From Closterium sp. Naga37s-1 (lineage: Eukaryota; Streptophyta; Zygnematophyceae; Desmidiales; Closteriaceae): a stretch of DNA of 64,000 nt. The number at the start of each line of letters is the position of its first letter. Positions within the stretch are counted from its first letter, which is position 1. Below the pieces are notes generated by a model, which was not told the DNA's origin, did not search any database, and worked only from the letters and a program-made list of their open reading frames with translations. The stretch lies in assembly GCA_947471745.1 (NCBI GenBank), contig CANJKZ010000409.1, positions 434,001 to 498,000 on the forward strand, written 5' to 3'. Shown piece after piece: positions 1 to 10,012 of this stretch. A program made the translations under genes and the position numbers.

Positions 1-14
1 TGGCAGAACGCACG

Positions 15-1059
15 TTGCTGCAGAACGACATCACACGGGCGCAACAAGCACAATCGCAAACGCAAGGAACAGCAGCACTAGGAGCACCATCGGCCGCCCA
101 ACACGAGCGTGTGGGACAACCCTCGAGTGCCGCTAGTGATGGCGTCGCACGCAATGACGTTCGCGACGACCACGGGACGACACACCTCGGGGCGACGAAC
201 GCGGCTGGGAGTCAATGTCGCGTCAACATTGCGACACCGATCGATGAGTCGGCACTGCCTTCAACGATTCCGCTCAAGCCGCAGCGTTCGCCTTGCTTCG
301 ACCCGAGTCGACGGGGTGGTCCGACGGTGCATGCATGGCTCTTCACCATGAATGTATTTTTCGATGCGAACTACGTCTCGTTGGACGCCGTGTCCTTACT
401 GCGAGGACCCGCCATGGACTGATGGCGCGTCATCGTCACGAAGCCGACCGACTACGAGGCTCTATTGCCACGGGAAGGACCAACCGGACCCTGGGCGCCG
501 TCGTATTTCGTGGAGGTAGCCCAGTATCGCACGTGGGACGCGTGGTGCACAGGTCTGCGCGCAAGATTCGAGCCAATCGCGGCATCGATCGCGGCGCGAC
601 AGAAGCTCCTCACTTGGCGCCAGCTCAGTTCCGTCCAGGATTACACCAACGGGCTTCTGGCGCTGTGTGAGCATGTGGGATATATGCAGGAAGCGGAACG
701 CATCGACCCGCTATATCGGCGGCCTGAAAAGCGACATCGGGCAAGAAATCCTGCTCCGCAACATCACCGAATTCAACGAGATTCTCACCATGGCGGAAAA
801 ACTCGATTTTCTCCGCCGACCGAGACCGTGGTCCTACGGCAACAACAACAGCTGGGGACACCGAGCTCGTGGGACGAACGAGCACACCACGATACGAGCC
901 GTCGCCGCGAATGCCGGTGCCGCACCATTCAAAGGGCGCTGCTTCGCGTGCAATCAGCCGGGGCACCGTAAGAGCGAATGCGCGGAAAATGCTAATAGAA
1001 AGGAGGGAGCCGAGCAGCAGAAACAGACCAAGCAGCAGGGAAGCGCTGGGAGTCAGTAG
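15..1059 (+). pseudogene. gag: GY1 gag remnant with zinc knuckle
   Basis: This is the structural Gag, which forms the particle and binds element RNA. The coding signal runs in one frame to a TGA at 420-422, resumes in the same frame from about 465, and shifts frame near 700. A CCHC zinc knuckle (CX2CX4HX4C) lies at 940-981, close to the C-terminus. A related but more decayed gag with the same LCEQVGYM motif occurs on the minus strand at 39137-39600 (GY2). The true N-terminus is probably upstream of the window. Confidence 0.85.
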
Positions 1060-1118
1060 CAGATGGGCCCGCTACCGACAGGTCACGTCGCTCGCCCGAC
1101 CCAACCGATTCTCACCGG

Positions 1119-1700
1119 GTGATTGTGCCGGTTCACGCAATCGACCACACCCGGCCGAACAAGGAGGGTTCAACGGTAGGCAGTCCCATACTGCTTAGCA
1201 GGAAAATCCACACCGACTTAGTTAAAATCTTCGTAGACGAGGGGGCTAGCCACAGCTTAATAAATACTGCCATTGCATGGAGACTTAAACTAACACTGGA
1301 CCGGTGCTTACCTGAGATTGACGCACGACTGGTCGACGGCACGCCACTGGCGATACAGGAACGAGCGGAGAGAGTTCGGATCCGCTGCGGGGGTAACTTC
1401 ACATTCACCCAGGAAATGCTGGCGATGACCCTTGACGGGACCGAAATACTACTCGGCCGTGATTGGTTGCGACGACACAACCCGCGAATTGATTGGACGA
1501 CGTGCGATTGCACTGTGCGAGTGAACAGTAACAACACCCCCCTACCTCGCCGGAGCTCGCCTGAGTCTTCGTCGGTGCGTGTCAACGCGATCACGATGAA
1601 ACGCGCCGTAGCGGCAGGGGCTGACGTGTACGCGGTTGACATTCGGGAAGTCGAGGCAGCGGACAAACCTAGCGATTTGCAGAAACTGCTCACCGACGTA
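1119..1700 (+). pseudogene. GY1 aspartic protease region
   Basis: This is the retropepsin that would cut Gag-Pol. The active-site motif reads VDEGASHSLI, with the Asp codon at 1236-1238. The second position, normally Ser or Thr (D-S/T-G), is Glu (1239-1241). The flap-to-core motif LLGRDWL lies further on, near 1450. The frame continues without a break into the N-terminal part of RT and ends at 1982. The Glu substitution and the downstream frameshifts suggest an inactive copy. Confidence 0.8.
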
Positions 1701-3172
1701 CCGGATGACTTGGCAGCACTACTGAATCAGTACAGCGGGGTTTTTCCGGACGATCTGCCCAAGGGACTGCCACCTCAGCGACCGCACGACCACATGATAG
1801 AATTAGAACCAGGGGCACAGCCGACAGTACAGCGTCAGTTCCGACTGACCCAACACCGCTGGACGAACTACAGAAGCCTGGATTACCTGCTCGAGAAAAA
1901 ATATATTCGCCCGAGTTCGTCACCTTTTGCAGCACCGTACTGTTCACACCGAAGAAAGACGGGGGTTTTCGCATGTGCATAGATTACCGCGCACTGAACA
2001 GGGTTACGATCAAGTCCCGCAACCCCATCCCACGAGCCGACGAGCTCATCGCCCATCTTCGCACAACCCGAGTCTTCTCAAATATCGACCTCCGAGGGGG
2101 TTACCATGAGATCTGTGTCAACCCCCCCGACTGCCTGAAAACCGCCTTCAGTACCCGCTACGGCTCATTCAAATACACCATTATGCCCTTCGGACTAACC
2201 AACGCCCCCTCCAGTTTCCAAATGACCATGAACGAAGCCTTCCGCCCACTCTTAGATAAGTGCGTAATTGTCTACTTAGACGACATATTGATCTACAGCC
2301 CAGACAGAGCACAGCACCTACAAGACATCGAAGCTGTTTTTAAAATACTGAGTGAGAACTACCTACAACACCAAAGCCTCTAAGTGTGAGTTTTTACATA
2401 ACAGACTGGATTTTTGGGGCACGTTATTTCAGCCGACGGAGTGGAAATAGACCCGAAAAAGATTGCGACGATTCAAGCATGGCACGTGCCGACAATCTTG
2501 ACCGAGTTGCAGAGTTTTGTGGGGTTCGTCAACTATGTGCGACGGTTCGTCCCCGACATGGCACAGTTGACTGCCCTGTTGACTGACCTCCTGAGGAAGG
2601 GGGTTGAGTACACATGGGGGGAGAAAGAGCAAGCTGCCTTCTCGACCCTAAAAAATATTTTGTGCTCACCGCCCGTGCTCCACATCACTGATCCACACCG
2701 TCCGTTCGAACTCGTCACTGACGCAAGTGACATCGCTGTGGGAGCAGTATTGTTGCAGGACTTTGGGAACGGCCTTCAGCCAATCGCGTACGAGTCCCGC
2801 AAACTTCACCCGCCCGACCGCAACTATTCGATACACGACCGCGAGATGCTGGCGATCCTGCATGCATTCAAAGTGTGGCGGTGCTACCTGACAGGAGCCG
2901 ACGTGACAGTACGGACAGATCATCGTGCACTACAGTACCTCCGCGCTCAACCGAATCTCAATCCGCAACAGATACGGTGGCTGGATTATCTGGAGTCCAA
3001 TTTCCACTACACCGTCACGTACAAAAAGGGAGCATCAAATATCGCCGACGACCTCACTCGCCCCACTGCCCAACTCCACGCCACCCTACTCGCCCAAACC
3101 AACCCACTGTTAACAGGTATATTCACCCACGGATACCGTACCGACCCATTTTTCACAACTGGGAGCAGCTGA
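1701..3172 (+). pseudogene. GY1 reverse transcriptase and RNase H
   Basis: RT copies element RNA into DNA and RNase H removes the template. The connector and RT N-terminus share the protease frame to 1982. A single-base loss near 1937 moves the frame, and RT continues from 1973 with MCIDYRALN, the MPFGLTNAPSSFQ motif and the catalytic YLDD at 2273-2284. Between about 2362 and 2412 the reading is displaced by two compensating frameshifts. RNase H follows in 2414-3172, with TDASD, a DREML segment and TDHRALQYL. The gypsy type of RT is clear. The copy is broken. Confidence 0.9.
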
Positions 3173-4490
3173 CAAAGGCAAAAGGAGTGTATTACGTCAA
3201 AACAGGCAACAACCGCATCTGGGTAACAGGAGTGTATTCACTGCTACGGGAATTACCAATGCAGGAGGCACATGACGGGGTTACTACTGGCCGGAGCTGT
3301 TGACCGACGTACAGCACCACGTGGAATCGTCCCCACGTGTCAGATGATGAAAAGCTCGCGCAAGAAAAAGGCGGGTCAGTTGCAGCCGACTCCACCGCCC
3401 GAGTGTGCCTGGCAGCAGGTTACCATGGATTTTGTCACGGGGTTACCTTCGAGCCCCGGTGGTAACGACGCGGTTATGGTTGTCGTTGACTGACGGACGA
3501 AAATGGCCCACTTCGCTGCGTGCAGGCAATCGATCTCAGCCGAAGAAACCGCTCGCCTGATTATCGCGACCGTCGTTCGACTGCACGGGATACCAGCCGC
3601 GATTATCAGCGACCGCGACACGAAGTTTACAAGCAACTTATGGAGGAAAATTTGGGAGCAGTTCGGGACCCGGCTACAGTTCAGTTCGTCGTACCACCCC
3701 AAGACCGACGGTCAGACGGAGCGGACGAACCAGACCATGGAACGGCTTAATCGTGCCACGTGCGACGACCCGACAACCTGGGAGCAGCAGTTGCCGTTAA
3801 TCGAGTTCGCCTACAACAACGCCACGCCAGCGACGACGCAGCATTCACTGTTTTACCTTAACTACGGGCAAAATCCTACAGTGCCCATGACGGAGAGTCC
3901 GGACAGCCCAACACCACGCGCACAACAGTTCGCCGAGATTCTGCAAGCTGCCCGGACGCACACAGCAGACGCGATTAAAAAGGCAAATGTCATCGCTAAA
4001 AGGAACGCTGATCGCCACCGCCGCCCAGTGACGTACCAGTCAGGAGACTATGTACTGCTCGACACGCAGAACTTACGCCTGCCCGTCGTACCGAAACTTC
4101 GACCGTGCTATCGTGGACCATTCCAAATCAGCCACATGACCACCCCAGTCACCGCCCATCTCCTGCTACCGACAGACTGGTACATCAGCCCATCGTTCCA
4201 CGTCAGTCTACTCCGCCCATACGTCGCCACCATGAGCCAACTGCCACGCCATCGCCCGCCATCGATGACGCGTCCTACATTGGAGCCGATAGTCGACCAC
4301 GAAAACATTCTGAGCCATCGATTCGCCACCCCACGGGAATTCGGAGGATTGAGTTCCTCGTTCGTTGGAAGGACCGAACCCCCACGGAGGATAGCTAGGT
4401 GCCCCTGGCCAACATTGAGAACCACCCTTCCCTGCAAGTGTACATGCGAAGCCGCGGTTTCCGCGATATACACGCGCTCGCGTAGCAGAG
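3173..4490 (+). pseudogene. GY1 integrase with chromodomain-like tail
   Basis: Integrase inserts the cDNA into the genome. The N-terminal HHCC zinc finger is damaged: compared with GY3 about 18 residues between its His and Cys pairs are missing near 3280. The core keeps D (3428-3430), D (3611-3613) and E (3719-3721) with DD35E spacing, but a TGA at 3491-3493 interrupts it. A frameshift near 4325 precedes the C-terminal IEFLVRWK segment, which resembles a chromodomain, and this has its own TAG at its Trp position. The match to the intact-looking GY3 tail supports the reading. Confidence 0.9.
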
Positions 4491-4500
4491 GGGCTTCTTG

Positions 4501-4514
4501 AGGGGGGGGGATAG
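4501..4514 (+). promoter_or_regulatory. GY1 polypurine tract
   Basis: A run of A plus nine G, then ATAG, lies directly upstream of the 3' LTR, where plus-strand DNA synthesis is primed. The equivalent C-run is seen on the other strand for GY3 (57995-58013) and GY2 (35257-35272). Confidence 0.85.
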
Positions 4515-4839
4515 TGTAAGGATTTTTTCGACATTCCTTACTGCGTACTTCAACATCACGTACAAGACCGACCGTTGTTCGCCCGTTACTGCTAACGGGG
4601 CTTTGCCAACCTTCGCGCGCTGCATTTACCAAACCATGCATCGCTGGCCTGGCCGAGTCGGCCTACGCCTCGGGACTAGCCCAAACCTCGATGCCAGCAT
4701 CGCACTAGCTAGCTCGCACGCACCGCGTTACCGTTTGCATTTTCGCCTATAAGTATTCGCTCATGCCTTCGCTCACACTTTGTACTCATTTGACACCTTA
4801 GTGCAATCCTCGCTACCTCGTTCCATTGCACCCGTAACA
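4515..4839 (+). repeat. GY1 3' LTR
   Basis: The LTR runs from TGTAAGG to CCGTAACA, about 325 bp. It aligns with the GY3 LTR (57641-57993), which starts TGTAAGG and ends CTCGTAACA, and with the truncated GY2 LTR (35044-35255). The partner 5' LTR is outside the window. Confidence 0.8.
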
Positions 4840-5285
4840 TCACCTCAGGATCTACGCATTGATACCGGTACAAGGTGGTACCGGTAAATCAATGTGTCGT
4901 CCAAGCAATTTCATACGCTTGTACCGTAACAATTGGCATAAAGCGCGATACATCATTCTCCTACTTAAAATACAGTAACATGGTTCACTCACCCCCACCC
5001 GACGTTTCTTGAATTACATTGGGTGAAAAAACTTAGTCATCGGGTATATTTACGATGGACTAGGAACCATCTACACTTACTACTATCGCAGTCTCATGAT
5101 GAAGTCCATCGACATTTCTCGCCAAGCATGCTATGGTGGTGGTACCGTAAGGCCCCGGATATAAGTGCAGGCCTATTATAAGCGCATGCGCTTCGATTTG
5201 GACCACTGCGCTCCCTTAATTGCCGTATAAGCGCACCCCCTAGAATAGCGTGATTTATTATACGAGCGTGTGAAACCTGTCTGCG
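4840..5285. other. Unassigned spacer between GY1 and CO1
   Basis: I see no coding signal here. The stretch is less GC-rich than its neighbours. It holds an imperfect inverted repeat at about 4857-4894 (CATTGAT-ACCGGTAC against GGTACCGGT-AAATCAATG) and two copies of TATAAGCGCA (near 5180 and 5227). It may be host DNA or the remains of another element. The 5' truncation point of CO1 lies close to 5286. Confidence 0.5.
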
Positions 5286-7107
5286 TTGGTCACTCACCCG
5301 AGTGCCCCCCCGTTGTCCGTCTCAGCTCTTGTTACCACTATCACAGGCTTTGCCTCTTCCCACCGCCTTGACTACGCCGCTCACCTGGTGAGTGGCCCTG
5401 CTCGTTCTCCGTCCTCTTGGGGTGCTCCTGTCTTTCCCCTGGAGGTCCTCGAGGATAGGCAGCTCGAGCTTGGTTTCCTGGCGGCCGATGTTCCTCATCT
5501 CTGTGCCTTGCTGCTTGCCCCTGAGGGGGATCCAGACGCCCTTGGCATCCTGACCCCTCGCACTCACGCCGAGGCGGTCGCGGTCGCACTGGATAGCAGC
5601 TGAGGAGGCAGAGATGGCATCTTATAGGTCCACAGGCACCTACGTCGACGTCGTCCCACCACCTGGGACGAACGCCGTCAGTGGCATGTGGCTCTACAAG
5701 GTGAAGCGGCCGCCTGGATCAGAACCGGTGTTCAAGGCGCGCTATGTGGAGAGAGGCTTCGGTCAGCGTGAGGGGGTAGACTTCTTCCAGACCTTTGCTC
5801 CCAACCCGAAGATGACCACTGTTCAGGTGTTGCTGCATATCGCAGCTCAGCACGACTACGAGTTACACTCCTTGGACTTCTCCACAGCTTTCCTTCAAGG
5901 CAGCCTGCACGAGCAAATCTGGCTGCGTCGCCCGCCTGGCTTCACTGGCTCTTTCCTGATGGGACCCAGTGGCAACTGCGTCGATCGGTCTACGGCCTAC
6001 GCTAGGCTCCCCGTGAGTGGCACGACACACTTCGCACGACTCTTGCAGCGCTTGACTTCTTTTCGTTGTCTGCAAACCCGTCGCTGTTCGCCCTTAGTAT
6101 CTTGACCCCGTTCTTTGTTATGGTTTACGTTGACGACCTGGTCTTCGCCACTCCCGACCGACGCGCACTGGCCTCCGTGAAGGAGGAACTGCAGAGGAGA
6201 CACAATTGCACTGAGCTTGGTGAGCCGCAGCGCTACCTTGGCCTGCAGATCACTAGGGACAGGGCAGCTCGCACCATTACGCTAACGCAGTCGCATATGG
6301 TCGAGCAGATCCTCACGCGGTTTCGCTTGCCGTTCTCCAAGGTACAGCTCACCCCTCTTGCTGTGGATCATGGGCTCACAGCTCCACCTTTGGACGAACC
6401 ATTTGAGACCAGTGGTCCATATCCTGAGCTGGTGGGTTGTCTCATGTACCTGATGACCTGTACTCGCCCGGACCTAGCTTACCCTCTTAGCGTCCTTGCG
6501 CGCTTTGTTGCTCCTGGGAGACACCGACCTTCCCACTGGTACGCGGCTAAGAGGGTGGCGAAGTATGTGGCGAGTACATCAGGCATGGGACTTGTTCTTG
6601 GAGGGAAGCAGCCAGTTACACTCACAGGTTTCTCGGACTCGTCGTGGGCCGCCGACCCTGAGTCGCTGCGGTCTACACAGGGTTATTGCTTCAGCCTTGG
6701 GACCGGAGCTGTTTCGTGAAGGTCGACACGGGCGTCGTCCATCTCCAGTTCCAGCTGTGAGGCAGAGGTGTACGCAGCGGCCATGGCCTCCCAGGAGCTT
6801 CGCTGGCTGTGTTTCCTCCTCACCGACCTTGGTGAGCGGTCTCGCTCTCCCCCAGTCTTGTTCGCTGACAACAGGTCTGCTGTCCTGTTGTGAGAGGAGC
6901 CCCGACTGGTTGGGAAGGCAAAGCACATCCAGCTTCGTTAATTTCTTCTGCGAGAGTTGCAGCAGTGTGGCCAGGCACTCATGCGACGTGTGGTCTCTGA
7001 GGCCAAGACTGCATATATCTTCACCAAGGCGTTGCCGCCTTGTGCCCACCAGCGTTTCTGCACCCAGCTAGGCCTTGTGCCTACCGACCCTCACTTGCTT
7101 GCGTAGA
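5286..7107 (+). pseudogene. CO1 RT and RNase H remnant
   Basis: The first frame (to 5603) is the acidic linker that precedes RT in CO4. RT starts near 5614 with the STGTYVD and GVDFFQTF motifs of this copia family, loses frame near 6000-6100, and resumes at 6066 with the catalytic YVDD at about 6124. RNase H follows, with a TGA at 6717-6719 where relatives have Trp, and further stops near 6891 and 6938. The end, IFTKALPPC near 7020-7050, is recognisable. This copy encodes no working enzyme. Confidence 0.9.
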
Positions 7108-7444
7108 GATTTTTTTTCTTGTACTCTTGCATCTCAATATATATCCTATATCTCTACTTGTGGACAGGCCTTGTCGCCCCTTGCTTTTGTAGAGATGCTT
7201 GTCATGCAAGTCTTGTATTCTTGCATCTTCTATACTTGCTATGTCGTTGCATGTGAACTGGCCTTGTGGCCTCTTGCTTGTTCTCGAACTGCGTGGTGAT
7301 CTTGAGATCCACCCCGAGCTTTGTTTTGTTCTTGTGAACTAGTCTTGTGACTGTTGCGAGTTCTTGCTGACAGGTCCTGTGACCCTTGCTCTTAGAATGT
7401 GTGTTGCTTTCTACAGGACTATCGTTACCTAGACTATGGGGGTG
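7108..7444 (+). other. CO1 3' untranslated tail and polypurine tract
   Basis: This is a T-rich non-coding stretch with repeated CTTGTGGCC-like and TCTTGCATCT-like words. It ends in the purine tract CTATGGGGGTG at 7434-7444. CO4 has a matching tail (9780-10012, minus strand), so it belongs to the element. Confidence 0.75.
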
Positions 7445-7590
7445 TGTCAAACTATAATTGTTATAGTTTGTGTTTGCTAGTCTAGGTGGTGTACATTTAT
7501 GTTTAGGGATGGCTAGGGTTTGCTATAACTTGCTTCTTTCTCATTTCCCTAGTCAATTCATTATCGTGTTCGATAGTTACCACGTTAACA
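7445..7590 (+). repeat. CO1 3' LTR
   Basis: The LTR is about 146 bp, starting TGTCAAAC and ending GTTAACA. It follows the polypurine tract. It has the same short format as the 130-bp LTRs of CO4, CO6, CO7 and CO12. No second copy is in the window. Confidence 0.8.
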
Positions 7591-8709
7591 GGCCACAAAC
7601 GGGTTGAGCTGATGCGCGGCGTATCGGACCGCAAATGGCCACAGAAAATGGGGAGCAGCTGCGTGGATCGTGGACGTGCGAGCAACCTCCATGATCAAGC
7701 CAATGCAGCGCTCAGCGATCCCGTTCAGCTGTGGAGAGGCCGGAAGCGTGAACGACTGGGCGATGCCCTCCTCATGACAAAAGTCCTCAAGGAGACCGGA
7801 GGAAAACTCACCTCCACGGTCAGAGTGCAGACGAAGTACCGGGAGGTCCTGACTGAACCGTGCGCTCAGCTGACGACGAGTAGCGCGGATCCAAGGGATC
7901 AGAACAACACTGACATTGCCCTTGATCCGCAAGGGAAACACTGTGGTGTAGCGCGTGTAGTCGCCGACGACCAGCAGAAAGTGGCGCTTCCGGCCCTGCC
8001 CAGCAACGGGGGCGGGGCCCCACACGTCCATGTGCAGGTTATGCAGAGGAGCAGTGGTCGGAGGGAACGAGGAGGAGTGAGGAGCGGCGCGCTGCCGCCC
8101 CTCGACGCAGGGAGTGCACGGCGGCGCAAGCGACGGCGGGGGCGGGGGCAGGGACCTCGGAAGGCCAGAGACAAGAAGACGCGAGTGCATGCGACGCAGA
8201 CGCTGCAGGGAGGGGTGACCAAGATGGTGGTGCCAGAGGAGAGACAGGTGCATGAGCAACCGACACGAGCACGACGCAGCTACCTGACCTGACGCAGCTA
8301 CCTGTGCAGACTTAGTGTGCAGTCTGTACAGTCCAGACCCAGGCCTCCGGGTGAACGTGGCGAGGTGGTCGCCAGCCGCCGAGTCCGTACAAATCGCCAC
8401 GAGCTCGCCCACAGAAGTAGTGGTGGTGACCAACTTATCCTGGAGGACGGCCTCACTCACCAAGTTCGTACGCGAACGAGGGGAGGTGTAAAGCTGTAAG
8501 GGAGCCAGAGGGGGCTGCTGGATACGGGAGAACAGTGGTGCCGCGTGCAACGACTGGGCCAGACGAGGGGTCGGCCAAAGTGACAGGGACAGGTGCTGTG
8601 AGCGGTGTGACTGTGGTGCAGTCACGGAAGAAGCAGCGAGACGCGCCTGAGTCCAGCGTGAAGGTGTGCAAAGCCTCCGCACGAACTGCACATGTGCTAG
8701 CAGACTCAC
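7591..8709 (-). pseudogene. CO2 protease end, GAG-pre-integrase and integrase (truncated)
   Basis: Read leftward, this holds the linker after the protease, the HHCC zinc domain (LWHHHLGHPS and CTPCVEG) and the integrase core with MDVWGP, HSDRGGEF and NGIAER. The frame stops after the HQLN motif where CO1 sequence begins at 7590. The protease (LDSGASRCFF, near 8625) is in another frame. A one-base shift near 8465 separates them. The copy lacks the integrase C-terminus and all of RT. Confidence 0.9.
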
Positions 8710-9003
8710 AAGCTCCTAGACTAGCGACCTCTACACTACCAGACGCAGCCACCTGGGTCGCCGTACCTGGGTCTCCACCCCCGTCAGCTCCACCTCGGCT
8801 GCCACCCATACCCTGTCCTCCTCCCCCGGTACTCTCACTGCCTCCACCACCTCCGCCACTCCCACCGTGACCGCCACCTCCACCACCCCAGCCAACCCCA
8901 CCGCTACCGCCACCTCCACCACCTCCACCGCCCCACCCCCTCTGACGCCCACCCCTACTGCGGCGCATCCTTCGAGAAGGAGACGCAAGACGGACCTCCT
9001 CAT
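8710..9003 (-). pseudogene. gag: CO2 Gag Gly-rich C-terminal part
   Basis: The frame is dominated by runs of Gly with Ser and Arg, an RNA-binding type of tail also found in CO4, CO5 and CO7. It continues the Gag encoded at 23122-23893, and the Arg-Ser-Arg-Gly-Gly motif that starts it matches CO5. No convincing zinc knuckle survives in it. Confidence 0.8.
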
Positions 9004-9648
9004 TGTTAAGTCTAAGTACTATGCGGAAGCGATTAGCTCAGGACCACAAACATAAACTAGGCAACACTTAACGTCACTTGTGACCCTCCGAGTATGACAG
9101 CATGTCACCTCATAGCCAAGGGTGCAGAAAAACAAGTGAGTAGTTATGCCAAGCTTAGCTTGTAGTGTGAGAGTTCTGTTTGAGCAGAGTTTCGGCAGCA
9201 CCACGTTGCGTTTCTACTCTCGTCAATACGTAGTAGTAGAGTGTAAGCTTGAAAATCATGAAAGCATTGTTGTGTGGAAAACAAATACAAGCACACATAT
9301 AAGAGAGGTCCTAGGCATACAAAGGAAACACACAAGGCAGTTGTCTAACTGTCGTCCAAGTCTTCGCCTTGCTGTAATTGAAAACGGTTGTTAAACTGCT
9401 CTTGAATTTGGCTTGATTTGCCACTGTAGAATAACGGTCTTCAACCTGCACCGCTGCCAAATTCTTCTCCTGACTCCCCTCATGAACATTCATGATCGCT
9501 CGTGTACAAATCATGAACACTCGTGTGGGTTTACCGTTTTCTTCAGTTACAAACGGGCTTTACCATTTTGTACCTCTGTCGAAATAATGACGCAAAGCAG
9601 CGCGACTTTCTGGCGAATTTTCCTGCACCCCAAGTCAGCGCGAAATCC
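9004..9648 (-). repeat. CO3 3' LTR, distal half
   Basis: This matches 21830-22474 of the 5' LTR almost base for base, starting TGTTAAGTC against TGTCAAGTC. It ends at the AATCC duplication (9644-9648) created by the CO4 insertion. Confidence 0.95.
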
Positions 9649-9779
9649 TGTTAGAAAGTAAGAACGAGAATGAATGAAACTAGCAAAAAGTGGGTACAAG
9701 TAGGAAACCCTAAGTTTGTTGTACCCCCTAAGGCTAAGCCCACTATAGCCTACACAATGTAAACATATAATGTTTGACA
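9649..9779 (-). repeat. CO4 3' LTR
   Basis: The LTR is 131 bp, TGTCAAAC to TTCTAACA on the minus strand. Relatives are the LTRs of CO12 (60133-60268), CO7 (34459-34588) and CO6 (28211-28344). Confidence 0.95.
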
Positions 9780-10012
9780 CACCCCCATAGGCTAAGTGGG
9801 GGAGAACAAGGGGTCACAAGACCAGTCAAAGCAAGGCAAAGCCAAACAAGCTCAGGGTGGATCTCAAGGATACCACACAAATTCCGAGCACAAGCAAGTG
9901 GTCACAAGACCAGTTCACATGCAGTTTGATAATATAACAAGAGGTACAGTGATCACAACCTAGCAAGTGTAAGCATGCAGGTATATATATAGAGATCACA
10001 GTACAAATAGAG
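9780..10012 (-). other. CO4 3' untranslated tail and polypurine tract
   Basis: The tract ATGGGGGTG lies directly next to the LTR (9780-9788). The remainder is a non-coding tail similar to 7108-7444 of CO1. Confidence 0.75.

Larger units (their letters stand above)
1..4839 (+). mobile_element. GY1: Ty3/gypsy retrotransposon, 5' end outside the window
   Basis: The domain order Gag, protease, RT, RNase H, integrase, chromodomain-like tail, polypurine tract and 3' LTR is that of Ty3/gypsy (integrase after RT). The 5' LTR and the start of gag lie before base 1. Frameshifts and in-frame stops occur in every gene, so this copy is not autonomous. It is closely related to GY2 (35044-39687) and GY3 (57641-60132), which helped place the breaks. 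Confidence 0.95.
5286..7590 (+). mobile_element. CO1: 5'-truncated Ty1/copia element
   Basis: Only the part from the integrase-RT linker to the 3' LTR remains. The order of RT, RNase H, a 340-bp untranslated tail, polypurine tract and LTR matches CO4. The end of its LTR (7590) abuts minus-strand CO2 inside the integrase of the latter, so the two are joined by insertion or rearrangement. No 5' LTR is present. Confidence 0.9.
7591..9003 (-). mobile_element. CO2 left part (copia): integrase, protease and Gag tail
   Basis: This is the 3'-truncated distal piece of CO2. Its upstream continuation lies at 23117-24808 on the other side of CO3. The joint is exact: both sides carry the 5-bp duplication CTCAT (8999-9003 and 23117-23121), and the Gag reading continues across it. 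The rest of integrase, RT, RNase H and the 3' LTR are missing beyond 7591. Confidence 0.93.

Noticed and set aside
7202-7299. Small hydrophobic frames in the CO1 tail
   Set aside because: They lie in a T-rich untranslated tail that is shared with CO4, and are not conserved as protein.
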